A stretch of 41,762 bases of DNA from Clostridiaceae bacterium (GTDB lineage: Bacteria; Bacillota; Clostridia; Oscillospirales; Acutalibacteraceae): the NCBI GenBank assembly GCA_904501755.1, contig CAJGBV010000017.1, positions 1 to 41,762 of the forward strand. Reading direction: 5' to 3'. Each line of letters starts with the position of its first letter. Within the stretch, counting starts at the first letter, position 1. This document shows positions 8,740 through 15,592 of the stretch, one piece after another. The position numbers and the translations under genes were made by a program. Under the pieces are notes generated by a model. The model was not told the DNA's origin. It saw only the letters and a list, made by a program, of their open reading frames with translations, and made no database searches.

Positions 8740-9104
8740 GAGAAATGACAATAGAGGAAAAGAGAGAATATCTTGAGTCGTATCCCTTGCAACAGGCGAG
8801 GATAAGAAGATACGATATATTGACCCTCAGAAACAGAGATAAAAAGAAAAGCTATAAGAAAAGCTTGGAACAGGCAAGACTTATAAGGGACTCTATAGAA
8901 AAGGATATTGACGGCGTTGTCAATAAAAAGGAATCTGAGATACTTGCCCAGAAATACCTTTGCGGAATGAGTCTTGAAGAAACCGCCGCTATGCTTAACT
9001 ACAGCAAAAGGCAGGTGGAAAGGTTACATAACAGAGCACTTGAAAATTTACATCCTACAATGGAGGACAAAAATGGAAAGGGTAATTTTACACTGCGATC
9101 TTAA
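8736..9104 (+). CDS. sigma-70 region 4-like HTH protein
   Basis: 122-aa protein. The N-terminal half is basic and charged, probably a coiled coil (residues 20-55). The C-terminal half has a sigma-70 region 4-type helix-turn-helix (ILAQKYLCGMSLEETAAMLN, then YSKRQVERLHNRALENL). There is no region 2, so it is not a full sigma factor. It resembles small phage-type regulators such as ArpU-like or ECF region 4-only proteins. GTG start at 8736, with AAGGAG 12 nt upstream and a GTGA overlap with the zinc-ribbon gene. Its last 32 nt overlap the polymerase gene, which is thus tightly coupled. Confidence 0.78.
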   Translation: MREMTIEEKREYLESYPLQQARIRRYDILTLRNRDKKKSYKKSLEQARLIRDSIEKDIDGVVNKKESEILAQKYLCGMSLEETAAMLNYSKRQVERLHNRALENLHPTMEDKNGKGNFTLRS

Positions 9105-10299
9105 TAATTTTTTTGCATCGGTGAGTCTGCTTTTCAATCAGACCTTGCTTAACGAGCCTGTTGCGGTGGCAGGAAGCGTGGAAAACCGTCACGGAATAAT
9201 ACTTGCGAAAAACGAAATAGCCAAAAAATTCGGTGTAAAAACCGCCGAACCTATATGGCAGGCAAAACAGAAGTGTGCAGGGCTTTATATACTGCCTCCT
9301 CTTTATGATGAATACGAAAAATTTTCAAAAAAGGCAAGGGAAATCTATCACCGCTATACCGATATGGTAGAGCCCTTTGGAATGGATGAATGTTGGCTTG
9401 ATGTAACGGGAAGCAGATTACTTTTCGGAAAAGGTGAGGAAATTGCACAAAAAATCAAAAGGGATATAAAAAACGAGCTTGGAATAACCGCTTCGGTGGG
9501 AGTGAGCTTTAATAAGGTTTTTGCAAAGCTTGGCTCTGATATGAAAAAGCCCGACGGACTCACCGTTATATCGAGAGAAAATTTCAAAGAAAAAATATAT
9601 CATCTGCCTGTTGGAGATTTGCTTTATGTGGGGAAAAGCACAGGCTCTACCCTTAATTCCAAAGGCATTTTCACTATTGGGGATTTAACCCTTTGTGATG
9701 AAATACTTTTAAAGAAATATCTCGGCAAAAATGGTGTTGCTCTTAAACGTTGTGCAATGGGAATGGATAATTCTCCTGTCTGCACACCAAAAAGCAGTGA
9801 CCGTCCAAAAAGCATAGGGCGTTCGAGAACGCTTTCCCACGATATAAGAAACAGAGAGGATTTGTGGGGAGAATTGATGCTATACGGTGAGGAAATAGCG
9901 TCAAAGCTACGCTCTTATGGTATGTACGCTTACGCAGTGGCATTAAATGTTCGGGGAGTTGACCTTAAAGTTAACGAATATACTGCCCGAATAGACTGCG
10001 GTACCCAGACGGGAATTACCCTTGCAAGAGAAGCAATGAGGCTTTTTTCGGATAATGCAAGTTTTCCCTGTAGAAGTGTGGGGCTGAGAGCCATACATTT
10101 ACGACAGGGTGTAACGGCGGTGCAAACCGATATATTTTCCTCAATAGAACAGGACGAAAAACAACGTCGTATAGAGGAGGAAATAAATGAAATATGTCAG
10201 CGTTTCGGGGAGAATAAATTAACCCGGGGCGTACTCCTTAAAAAGAAAAAGGGATACTCACCGGGCCATAGTTTGCCAAGCTATGTAATACAAAAATAA
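9073..10299 (+). CDS. Y-family translesion DNA polymerase (Pol IV/UmuC type)
   Basis: 408-aa Y-family polymerase. Palm motifs are intact: LHCDLNNFFASVSLL (metal ligand Asp8) and FGMDECWLDVTG (the catalytic Asp-Glu pair). The HhH region follows (SVGVSFNKVFAKLGSDMKKP), then a little-finger domain. A QTDIF pentapeptide near residue 355 fits a beta-clamp binding motif. The enzyme should copy past DNA lesions with low fidelity. The start is ATG 9073 behind GGAGG. The frame extends upstream only inside the preceding gene. It is the last gene of the operon controlled by the XRE/ImmA-facing promoter. DinB versus UmuC subfamily cannot be settled by eye, and no RecA or LexA-type partner is present in the window. 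Confidence 0.92.
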   Translation: MERVILHCDLNNFFASVSLLFNQTLLNEPVAVAGSVENRHGIILAKNEIAKKFGVKTAEPIWQAKQKCAGLYILPPLYDEYEKFSKKAREIYHRYTDMVEPFGMDECWLDVTGSRLLFGKGEEIAQKIKRDIKNELGITASVGVSFNKVFAKLGSDMKKPDGLTVISRENFKEKIYHLPVGDLLYVGKSTGSTLNSKGIFTIGDLTLCDEILLKKYLGKNGVALKRCAMGMDNSPVCTPKSSDRPKSIGRSRTLSHDIRNREDLWGELMLYGEEIASKLRSYGMYAYAVALNVRGVDLKVNEYTARIDCGTQTGITLAREAMRLFSDNASFPCRSVGLRAIHLRQGVTAVQTDIFSSIEQDEKQRRIEEEINEICQRFGENKLTRGVLLKKKKGYSPGHSLPSYVIQK

Positions 10300-10300
10300 G

Positions 10301-10332
10301 AAAAATAACAGGGCTGTCCCTGTTATTTTTTA
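10301..10332. terminator. bidirectional terminator between the polymerase gene and ruvX
   Basis: A 13-bp stem (AAAAATAACAGGG with CCCTGTTATTTTT) and a 4-nt loop CTGT. It has A/T runs on both sides and lies between two convergent genes, so it can serve both. It overlaps the ruvX stop codon. Confidence 0.85.
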
Positions 10333-10743
10333 TCTCTTCCTAAAGGCTAAATAATCCTCTAAAATCATAGTAGCAGCAACGGCATCAACAACAGCTTTAC
10401 GCTTTTTTCCTCTTGTGTTTGTTTCATTAAGGGCAGCGTGTGCAGAAACAGTAGTAAAGCGTTCGTCGTACATTTCAACAGGCAGTCCTGTAGAAATTTT
10501 TAACTTTTCAGCAAGGGCGATACATTCCTGAGCGCTATCTCCAAGACTTCCGTCTGTTCGCTTTGGTAGTCCTACAACAATAAGCTGAGCCTTTAACAAA
10601 ACCGCTTGCTCGGTTATTTGTTCTACTAATTTTTCCTCATTGTACTGGGTTATTACGGTTGCGGGAAAAGCGAAGCTTTCGCCTATATCACTATAGGCTA
10701 TTCCTGTTCGTGCTTTTCCTCTGTCAACGCTCATTATTATCAT
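10330..10743 (-). CDS. ruvX: RuvX/YqgF-family putative Holliday junction resolvase
   Basis: 137 aa, the usual length for YqgF. RNase H-like fold markers are present: MSVDRGKARTGIAYSD at the N-terminus (Asp in the first strand), LIVVGLPKRTDGSLGDSAQE, then MYDERFTTVSA and a C-terminal Asp in AVVDAVAATMILEDYL. Family knowledge: YqgF has been linked to Holliday junction processing and to pre-16S rRNA 5' maturation. GAGGGA precedes the ATG, and a promoter TTGAAT-17-TACAAT lies just upstream. It is a stand-alone gene here, separated from the polymerase operon by the shared terminator. Confidence 0.9.
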   Translation of the reverse strand: MIIMSVDRGKARTGIAYSDIGESFAFPATVITQYNEEKLVEQITEQAVLLKAQLIVVGLPKRTDGSLGDSAQECIALAEKLKISTGLPVEMYDERFTTVSAHAALNETNTRGKKRKAVVDAVAATMILEDYLAFRKR

Positions 10744-10771
10744 AATCTTCCCTCTTTTTGACTTTTTCTTA

Positions 10772-10800
10772 ATTGTACTATTTTTTTATCGGTAATTCAA
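10772..10800 (-). promoter_or_regulatory. promoter for ruvX
   Basis: Minus strand TTGAAT (10800-10795), 17 nt, TACAAT (10777-10772), about 30 nt before the start codon. Confidence 0.6.
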
Positions 10801-10849
10801 GGGTTAGTTCTGTGCTTTATGAATAAAAAAATTGTAAATAATAAGAAAT

Positions 10850-10885
10850 AAAAATTCCGAAGGATGAAAATTCTTCGGAATTTTT
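10850..10885. terminator. terminator of the phosphocholine operon
   Basis: A 13-bp stem (AAAAATTCCGAAG with CTTCGGAATTTTT) and a 10-nt loop, located 34 nt after the licD stop codon. On the minus strand it ends in TTTTTATTTC. Confidence 0.8.
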
Positions 10886-10918
10886 GTAAATAGAAAAGTT
10901 TTTAATAAGGTTTAACAA

Positions 10919-11773
10919 TCACAAATTGTTTTTGATATACTCCTTGTATGGTACAGAAAGACTAAACCATTTTGTAATGTGTTTGGGTTTACGCTTTTCC
11001 ATAGGAGGAAGTTTCATATAATCGCCAAACATATCGGTTAGCATCTCGTCGTATTTTGCAGAGATTTTTACATTAAGATTTTCGAACGGAACGTCAATTA
11101 ACTCGTCAAAAATACCATCAGGCATAATATACTGGTTTAGCATAATATATTTGTTGGTATCTTTTTCGCAATTTATTTTTGTTGAGATTTTTTCGGCTAA
11201 CCTGAAAAGAGGTTTTCTGGGAAATAGCTTGGCAATCACCTTAGCAAAAGGATTTGCCCCTGCTATTTTTTGATAAAGTAAAATCAAAGAACAGATTTTA
11301 ATTATTCTCTTTCTGATTTTGTTTTTAAGAGTTTCTTTGTATTTGTCAGCTACAAAGACGTCTATGAACACTCCGTGGTTCATCTGTTTAAGATTGCGAT
11401 ATCCGTTTTCTATAAGAGTTGTTTGACTGTTACGGACTTTGGCGTACAAACTGGGGTATTCGCTATCAGTAGTATAGTCTTGAAAAAAGAAATTTTCTTT
11501 TAAATCTTTAGCGGCTATATTTCTGAATTTTTCAAAATCTTCTCTTGGCATAATTATATCCAAATCATCATCCCAAGGAATAAAGCCTTTGTGACGAATC
11601 GCACCTAAAAGTGTACCGGCAACTAAAGAATATTTAAGGTTGTACTTATCGAAAATCCTTATTGTTTCTTCAAAAACATCTAATATTGTTTTTTGCAAAT
11701 CAGAAATAAACTGAGAAGTACTTTCATCCATAGAATGTTCTGCTATACTTGATGAATCTGTTAAATCTTTCAT
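10919..11773 (-). CDS. licD: LicD-family phosphocholine (phosphodiester) transferase
   Basis: 284 aa. The LicD nucleotidyltransferase-fold signature is clear at about residues 50-80 (LVAGTLLGAIRHKGFIPWDD, followed by DLDIIMPREDFEKF), with the metal-binding WDDDLD. In bacteria such enzymes transfer phosphocholine from CDP-choline to teichoic acids or other surface glycans on the cytoplasmic side. It is last in the operon, 43 nt after the symporter gene, with a CGAGGT ribosome binding site. The upstream LicC/LicA fusion strongly supports choline as the substrate. The acceptor polymer is not shown, but a phosphoglycerol transferase gene is divergent from the operon. Confidence 0.9.
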   Translation of the reverse strand: MKDLTDSSSIAEHSMDESTSQFISDLQKTILDVFEETIRIFDKYNLKYSLVAGTLLGAIRHKGFIPWDDDLDIIMPREDFEKFRNIAAKDLKENFFFQDYTTDSEYPSLYAKVRNSQTTLIENGYRNLKQMNHGVFIDVFVADKYKETLKNKIRKRIIKICSLILLYQKIAGANPFAKVIAKLFPRKPLFRLAEKISTKINCEKDTNKYIMLNQYIMPDGIFDELIDVPFENLNVKISAKYDEMLTDMFGDYMKLPPMEKRKPKHITKWFSLSVPYKEYIKNNL

Positions 11774-11816
11774 AATTTCTATACCTCGTAATTGATTGAT
11801 TAAACTGCGGTAAATA

Positions 11817-13409
11817 TTATTTTAGTCCGTTTAGATAGGGAATAACCCAAAGTGCTAAAATCAAAATTGTTACGACTATGCCTAAAGGAATGGTACAGGC
11901 AACCATAATTTTTGTCTTTTTAATTTCTGAGGGATTTTTATCTTCTTCAGGAACAACGAATAATAACTCACGTTCTTCTTTTTCTTTGTCAGTAACCTTA
12001 GTAAATGCTGAGCCTATTATCATTGCAATAATACCTGTTACAATACCTACAAAGAATGGGTCAAAATAAATCGGCAGTAGAACATTTGCTACAGAAGTAT
12101 AAATTTTCATAACTGCACTTACGATAAAGCCAACCAGCATACCCCAGAATGCACCTGTTTTTGTAACACGTTTGCTCCATACACTTGCTAAAGCAACAGG
12201 TAACCAAGAACATGCAACTATGGTTGCACCAAGATAGGTTATCCAGAAAATTTGTGGAGGATTATAAACGCACAAAACACAAATTATCGTGCTGATAATC
12301 AGCAATACTATTCTGCCGTATAGCAATTTGTTTTTTTCGTTTTTTATAGTAAAAATATCGTTCATAATATTTGAACCGATAAGGGATAGGAAGGTTGTTG
12401 CAGATGAGACAGCAGATGCTAATACACCTGAAAGAACAATAATTCCTAAAATTTTCGGCATAAGATTTAAGGATGCCCATATTAACGCACGGGAGGGCAT
12501 TTCCATTCCCGGATTTAGCTTCTGAGTAAAAACTCCTGCCATACACATAAGAAGCTCAATTATAAATACACTTGCGGATGCTACTATTCCTGAGCGAATT
12601 ACAGCGTGCTCATTCTTTGCCATCAAATAACGGCTTGATTGCCAAGGAGCAACCATAAGCACAGCCATCCAAGCTATTCCGTAACCTACGGCCCATATCA
12701 TATTTTCTGTGCCTGTAGGATAAAAGTAATCCAAGTTGCCACTGCCTGACAAAATTCCGGGGATAGCTTCATAGGTTGCCATTTCCAATACAGCAGAAGT
12801 CCAACCGCCTGCTTTGACTGCAATATATCCTGCACCTATTATGGTTGCTAGTGAAAATACCGCAAACATAATAGTGTCTGTAATAAGAACACCTTTTGCA
12901 CCTGAAAACATAGTTATCAATGTGAAAACTATTACAACAATTACAATACTTAAATTGTAATCTATATCTGCAACGGCAGAGATAAGAGTTCCCATACCCT
13001 GAACGGTAGACAGACTGTATACCAACATTATAATGGTACCTGTAATTGTGGATAGCTTTTTTAAAGCTGGGGAGTCGAAACGTTTTTCAAAGTATTGAGG
13101 AATAGTCATAACATTGCTTCTTTTAAGATAACGTCCAAAGAATACAGAACCAATTATGTATCCAACCGATAAAACGCCTACTGCGACCATAATTGGAGCG
13201 AAGAAACCGCTATATGATTCGCCCACATCTCCCATAAATAAGCCTACGCCAATAAATGAAGCGACCAGGGAACCTGTTATTAGAAAAGATGGTGCATTTC
13301 TTCCGGCCACATAAAAGTCATTAGCATCTTTAACGCTTCGGCTGATAAAAGCTCCGATTATCAGGTATAGCACCAACGTAATGCCCATGCCTATTAAGTA
13401 AATATTCAT
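11817..13409 (-). CDS. sodium:solute symporter (SSS family), likely choline uptake
   Basis: 530 aa with about 13 hydrophobic segments and an SSS-family N-terminus (YLIIGAFISRSVKDANDFYV, then AGRNAPSFLITGSLVASFIG). The conserved AGR and early TM2 residues around the Na+ site are present. A hydrophilic loop (about residues 470-495, EKEERELLFVVPEEDKN) precedes the last helix. It lies between licCA and licD. In classical lic operons the uptake gene (licB) is a different transporter family, so this SSS protein probably replaces it. Choline is inferred from context. Other amines or proline cannot be excluded. Start ATG 13409 behind AGGAGA, 18 nt after the small accessory peptide gene. Confidence 0.88.
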   Translation of the reverse strand: MNIYLIGMGITLVLYLIIGAFISRSVKDANDFYVAGRNAPSFLITGSLVASFIGVGLFMGDVGESYSGFFAPIMVAVGVLSVGYIIGSVFFGRYLKRSNVMTIPQYFEKRFDSPALKKLSTITGTIIMLVYSLSTVQGMGTLISAVADIDYNLSIVIVVIVFTLITMFSGAKGVLITDTIMFAVFSLATIIGAGYIAVKAGGWTSAVLEMATYEAIPGILSGSGNLDYFYPTGTENMIWAVGYGIAWMAVLMVAPWQSSRYLMAKNEHAVIRSGIVASASVFIIELLMCMAGVFTQKLNPGMEMPSRALIWASLNLMPKILGIIVLSGVLASAVSSATTFLSLIGSNIMNDIFTIKNEKNKLLYGRIVLLIISTIICVLCVYNPPQIFWITYLGATIVACSWLPVALASVWSKRVTKTGAFWGMLVGFIVSAVMKIYTSVANVLLPIYFDPFFVGIVTGIIAMIIGSAFTKVTDKEKEERELLFVVPEEDKNPSEIKKTKIMVACTIPLGIVVTILILALWVIPYLNGLK

Positions 13410-13427
13410 ATTAAGTTCTCCTGTTTT

Positions 13428-13523
13428 TTATTTGTTTTTATAGTCCTTAAAAACTGCAATCGTAGCTATAATACCTGTCAAAACAAACCAAACTCCGATA
13501 AAAACGGCAATACCTATTTCCAT
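13428..13523 (-). CDS. 31-aa membrane peptide, probable symporter accessory protein
   Basis: A short gene that standard length cut-offs miss. It encodes one transmembrane helix (IAVFIGVWFVLTGIIATIAV) and a basic tail FKDYKNK. The ATG overlaps the stop of the upstream fusion gene (TAATG), a strong AGGAGG site lies 9 nt before it, and the symporter follows after 18 nt. Tiny single-helix proteins next to SSS and NSS transporters are known (symporter small accessory protein and MetS-like small subunits). Position, length and hydrophobicity match that pattern. Role in transport or stability is inferred. Confidence 0.82.
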   Translation of the reverse strand: MEIGIAVFIGVWFVLTGIIATIAVFKDYKNK

Positions 13524-15313
13524 TATTGCTCCTCCTTGAAGGTTTTTTCTTTTATTAACTTAAGTGCTAAATCTCTGTATTCATTCATTTTATCATACCA
13601 TTCCAGAAGATATGCAGAAACACCTTCGTTGTTTTTTTCTGCAAACCCGCCCCAGACAAACCAATAATAATAAATTACCGCTGCACAGGCGATTAAGTGA
13701 AGTTGTTCATCTTCTGTGATAGCTCTTTCAAAATATGGATAAACCCATTTGTCGATTTCATCATAAGGAGGATTGATAACTGAGAAAAGCTTACATATAT
13801 CAAATCCAATATCCGCATCCCCTGCAAATTCCCAGTCTATTAAACATAAACCATCATTGCTGACAAGAAGATTAGGCTCATAAATATCATTATGACACAG
13901 TGATACCTGCCACTTATCTTTGGACAGATAATCAAAGATTGGCAGCATACGCTTCTTTTCCAGTAAACTTTTGTTATATTCGATTGAGTCAAGGTGCTTT
14001 TCGATATCTATAATCTTTTCAGCCTCTTTTTGATAGTTAAAGCCAAAGCCTACCGAAACATTTGAGGAATGTAATTTTTTAAGACTGTTTGCCAGTAATT
14101 CTATATGCTTTTCATTGTGGAAATCAAAAATTTCGGTGGTGGAAATAAATTTAGAAATCTTCCATCCTTCGTTTTCATCAATATAAACAAAGGAGTCATC
14201 AACATTTAATTCCTTTGCTGCTTTTAAGGATAAAGCCTCCTTGTGACGGTCTATAACGCTTGATGCGTTTGCACCCGGGTGACGGTAAATGTAGCTATCG
14301 CCCTTACAAATGAACTTAAAAGATTGATTATTAAGTCCTTTTTTTATGGTTTCTATATCTTCTATATCGCTTATATCACAGTGAAGAACCTTACAAATAT
14401 TTTCAAATACTTTTACCTTGTTATTGTATATATAATTGCGGTCAAACTGTTTAAGTTCTTCCATGCTGTCAAATTCTAAAATTTCAGTATTGCTGCATTG
14501 TCTTATCCACATAGGAAGCTGCTTGACATTTTCTGCATATATGGTTTCCCAGTACATATATTCAATACCGGGTCTGCCGAAATAATCTTCCAAAATAGGT
14601 TTGAAAGCATTGGTAAAATTAGTGTCAAAATAAGCGTGACCGTACATAACCCACTGATTATTTGAGGGTTTATTTGTGTCATATATTAAACCGTTGTTAT
14701 CAAATTGAAAAGCTCGTTCAACATAGCTTATACCGGGGATGTATACCGAACAGTAAAAAGCTCTGTATTCATATCGGTGAAACATATTCTTGGGGTAATA
14801 GTTATCGGAACAACAGATATAAGTATTGCTTAAATAATCCCGTGCGACATATACGCTACTATGTGTGTTTTTTGAAGCAAATTCATTATTAACCACGAGC
14901 TTTACATTATATTTGTCACGAAGATAAAAGAATTTTTCCATTTTATATCCAATAACAATAACAATCTCCTGAATTCCAACAGCTTTGAGCTGTTCGATAA
15001 TTCTTTCGATCATAATATCGCCTTTTACGGATATCAGACCTTTGGGTATTTCGTAGGAAACAGGTATAAACCTGCTACTCATTCCGGCTGCAAGAATAAT
15101 AGCATTTTTAACCTTATACGGTGCCATTACATCAATTCCTGACTGAGTGACAATATAATTATCGGTAATGAATCCTTCTTTTTTTAGTTTTGCAATAATT
15201 TTGTTTACTGCACCTAAAGATAGTTTTGTTTCCTCTGCAATTAATCGTTGTGTTGTGCTTTCACAGTTTTCGCATAGGAAACGAAGAACTTCAAATTCGC
15301 TTTTGTTAAGCAT
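13523..15313 (-). CDS. licCA: trifunctional HTH / LicC cytidylyltransferase / LicA choline kinase fusion
   Basis: 596 aa with three parts. Residues 1-65: a winged-helix domain (FLCENCESTTQRLIAEETKL, then GAVNKIIAKLKKEGFI). About 70-300: a sugar-nucleotide-type nucleotidyltransferase (NAIILAAGMSSRFIPVSYEI, then PKGL), as in LicC CTP:phosphocholine cytidylyltransferase. About 310-596: a choline/aminoglycoside kinase fold with the Brenner-type loop CHNDIYEPNLL and metal-binding IDWEFAGD. Together these would phosphorylate choline and activate it to CDP-choline, with an N-terminal DNA-binding domain perhaps sensing the pathway. The start is ATG 15313 behind GAGG. An upstream in-frame GTG at 15322 lies inside that site. 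First gene of the operon, with a promoter at 15451-15479. Confidence 0.9.
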   Translation of the reverse strand: MLNKSEFEVLRFLCENCESTTQRLIAEETKLSLGAVNKIIAKLKKEGFITDNYIVTQSGIDVMAPYKVKNAIILAAGMSSRFIPVSYEIPKGLISVKGDIMIERIIEQLKAVGIQEIVIVIGYKMEKFFYLRDKYNVKLVVNNEFASKNTHSSVYVARDYLSNTYICCSDNYYPKNMFHRYEYRAFYCSVYIPGISYVERAFQFDNNGLIYDTNKPSNNQWVMYGHAYFDTNFTNAFKPILEDYFGRPGIEYMYWETIYAENVKQLPMWIRQCSNTEILEFDSMEELKQFDRNYIYNNKVKVFENICKVLHCDISDIEDIETIKKGLNNQSFKFICKGDSYIYRHPGANASSVIDRHKEALSLKAAKELNVDDSFVYIDENEGWKISKFISTTEIFDFHNEKHIELLANSLKKLHSSNVSVGFGFNYQKEAEKIIDIEKHLDSIEYNKSLLEKKRMLPIFDYLSKDKWQVSLCHNDIYEPNLLVSNDGLCLIDWEFAGDADIGFDICKLFSVINPPYDEIDKWVYPYFERAITEDEQLHLIACAAVIYYYWFVWGGFAEKNNEGVSAYLLEWYDKMNEYRDLALKLIKEKTFKEEQ

Positions 15314-15394
15314 TAACGGCACCTCTTTTGTTCATTTTTGAGAAATTAAGGCGTTTCTTGAACATTTGTGTAAAAAAAACACGCATTTTTAAGT

Positions 15395-15412
15395 TGTTAT
15401 AATATAATAACA
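15395..15412. promoter_or_regulatory. inverted repeat in the lic leader, possible operator
   Basis: TGTTAT and ATAACA separated by 6 nt, located in the ~130-nt 5' leader of the fusion gene. It is a possible target for the fused winged-helix domain, but it is AT-rich and could be chance. Confidence 0.3.
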
Positions 15413-15450
15413 TTCAAAATACGCGAGTCTTACACATTGTCTATGCTTAC

Positions 15451-15479
15451 ATTCTACAATTATTTTGTTCAGTTGTCAA
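15451..15479 (-). promoter_or_regulatory. promoter of the phosphocholine operon
   Basis: Minus strand TTGACA (15479-15474), 17 nt, TAGAAT (15456-15451). Predicted start near 15444. Confidence 0.7.
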
Positions 15480-15531
15480 CATAAAATAATAAATCTTTTA
15501 TTTCAAAACTGTAAATTAAATAGTGGTTTTA

Positions 15532-15560
15532 TTGACTAATCAGGTATAATGTTATAAAAT
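15532..15560 (+). promoter_or_regulatory. promoter of the envelope operon
   Basis: TTGACT (15532-15537), 17 nt, TAAAAT (15555-15560). The start near 15567 would make the ATG at 15569 essentially leaderless, which favours the TTG start at 15593. Confidence 0.55.
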
Positions 15561-15592
15561 ATAAGTGTATGTTTTATGAAAGAAGGGTTATT

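Noticed and set aside
8232..8751. Minus-strand frames 8177-8638 and 8347-8751 upstream of the XRE gene
   Set aside because: They run across the divergent promoters and the antisense of the zinc-ribbon gene. Residue composition is atypical and neither has a ribosome site.
7494..10299. XRE/ImmA module as part of a prophage or ICE
   Set aside because: No integrase, excisionase, relaxase, structural genes or att-like direct repeats were seen nearby. The flanks are an accessory RHS locus and housekeeping ruvX.
15314..15592. Riboswitch in the leader of the choline operon
   Set aside because: The ~130-nt leader is AT-rich with only short inverted repeats; no known aptamer core or terminator/antiterminator pair was recognised.
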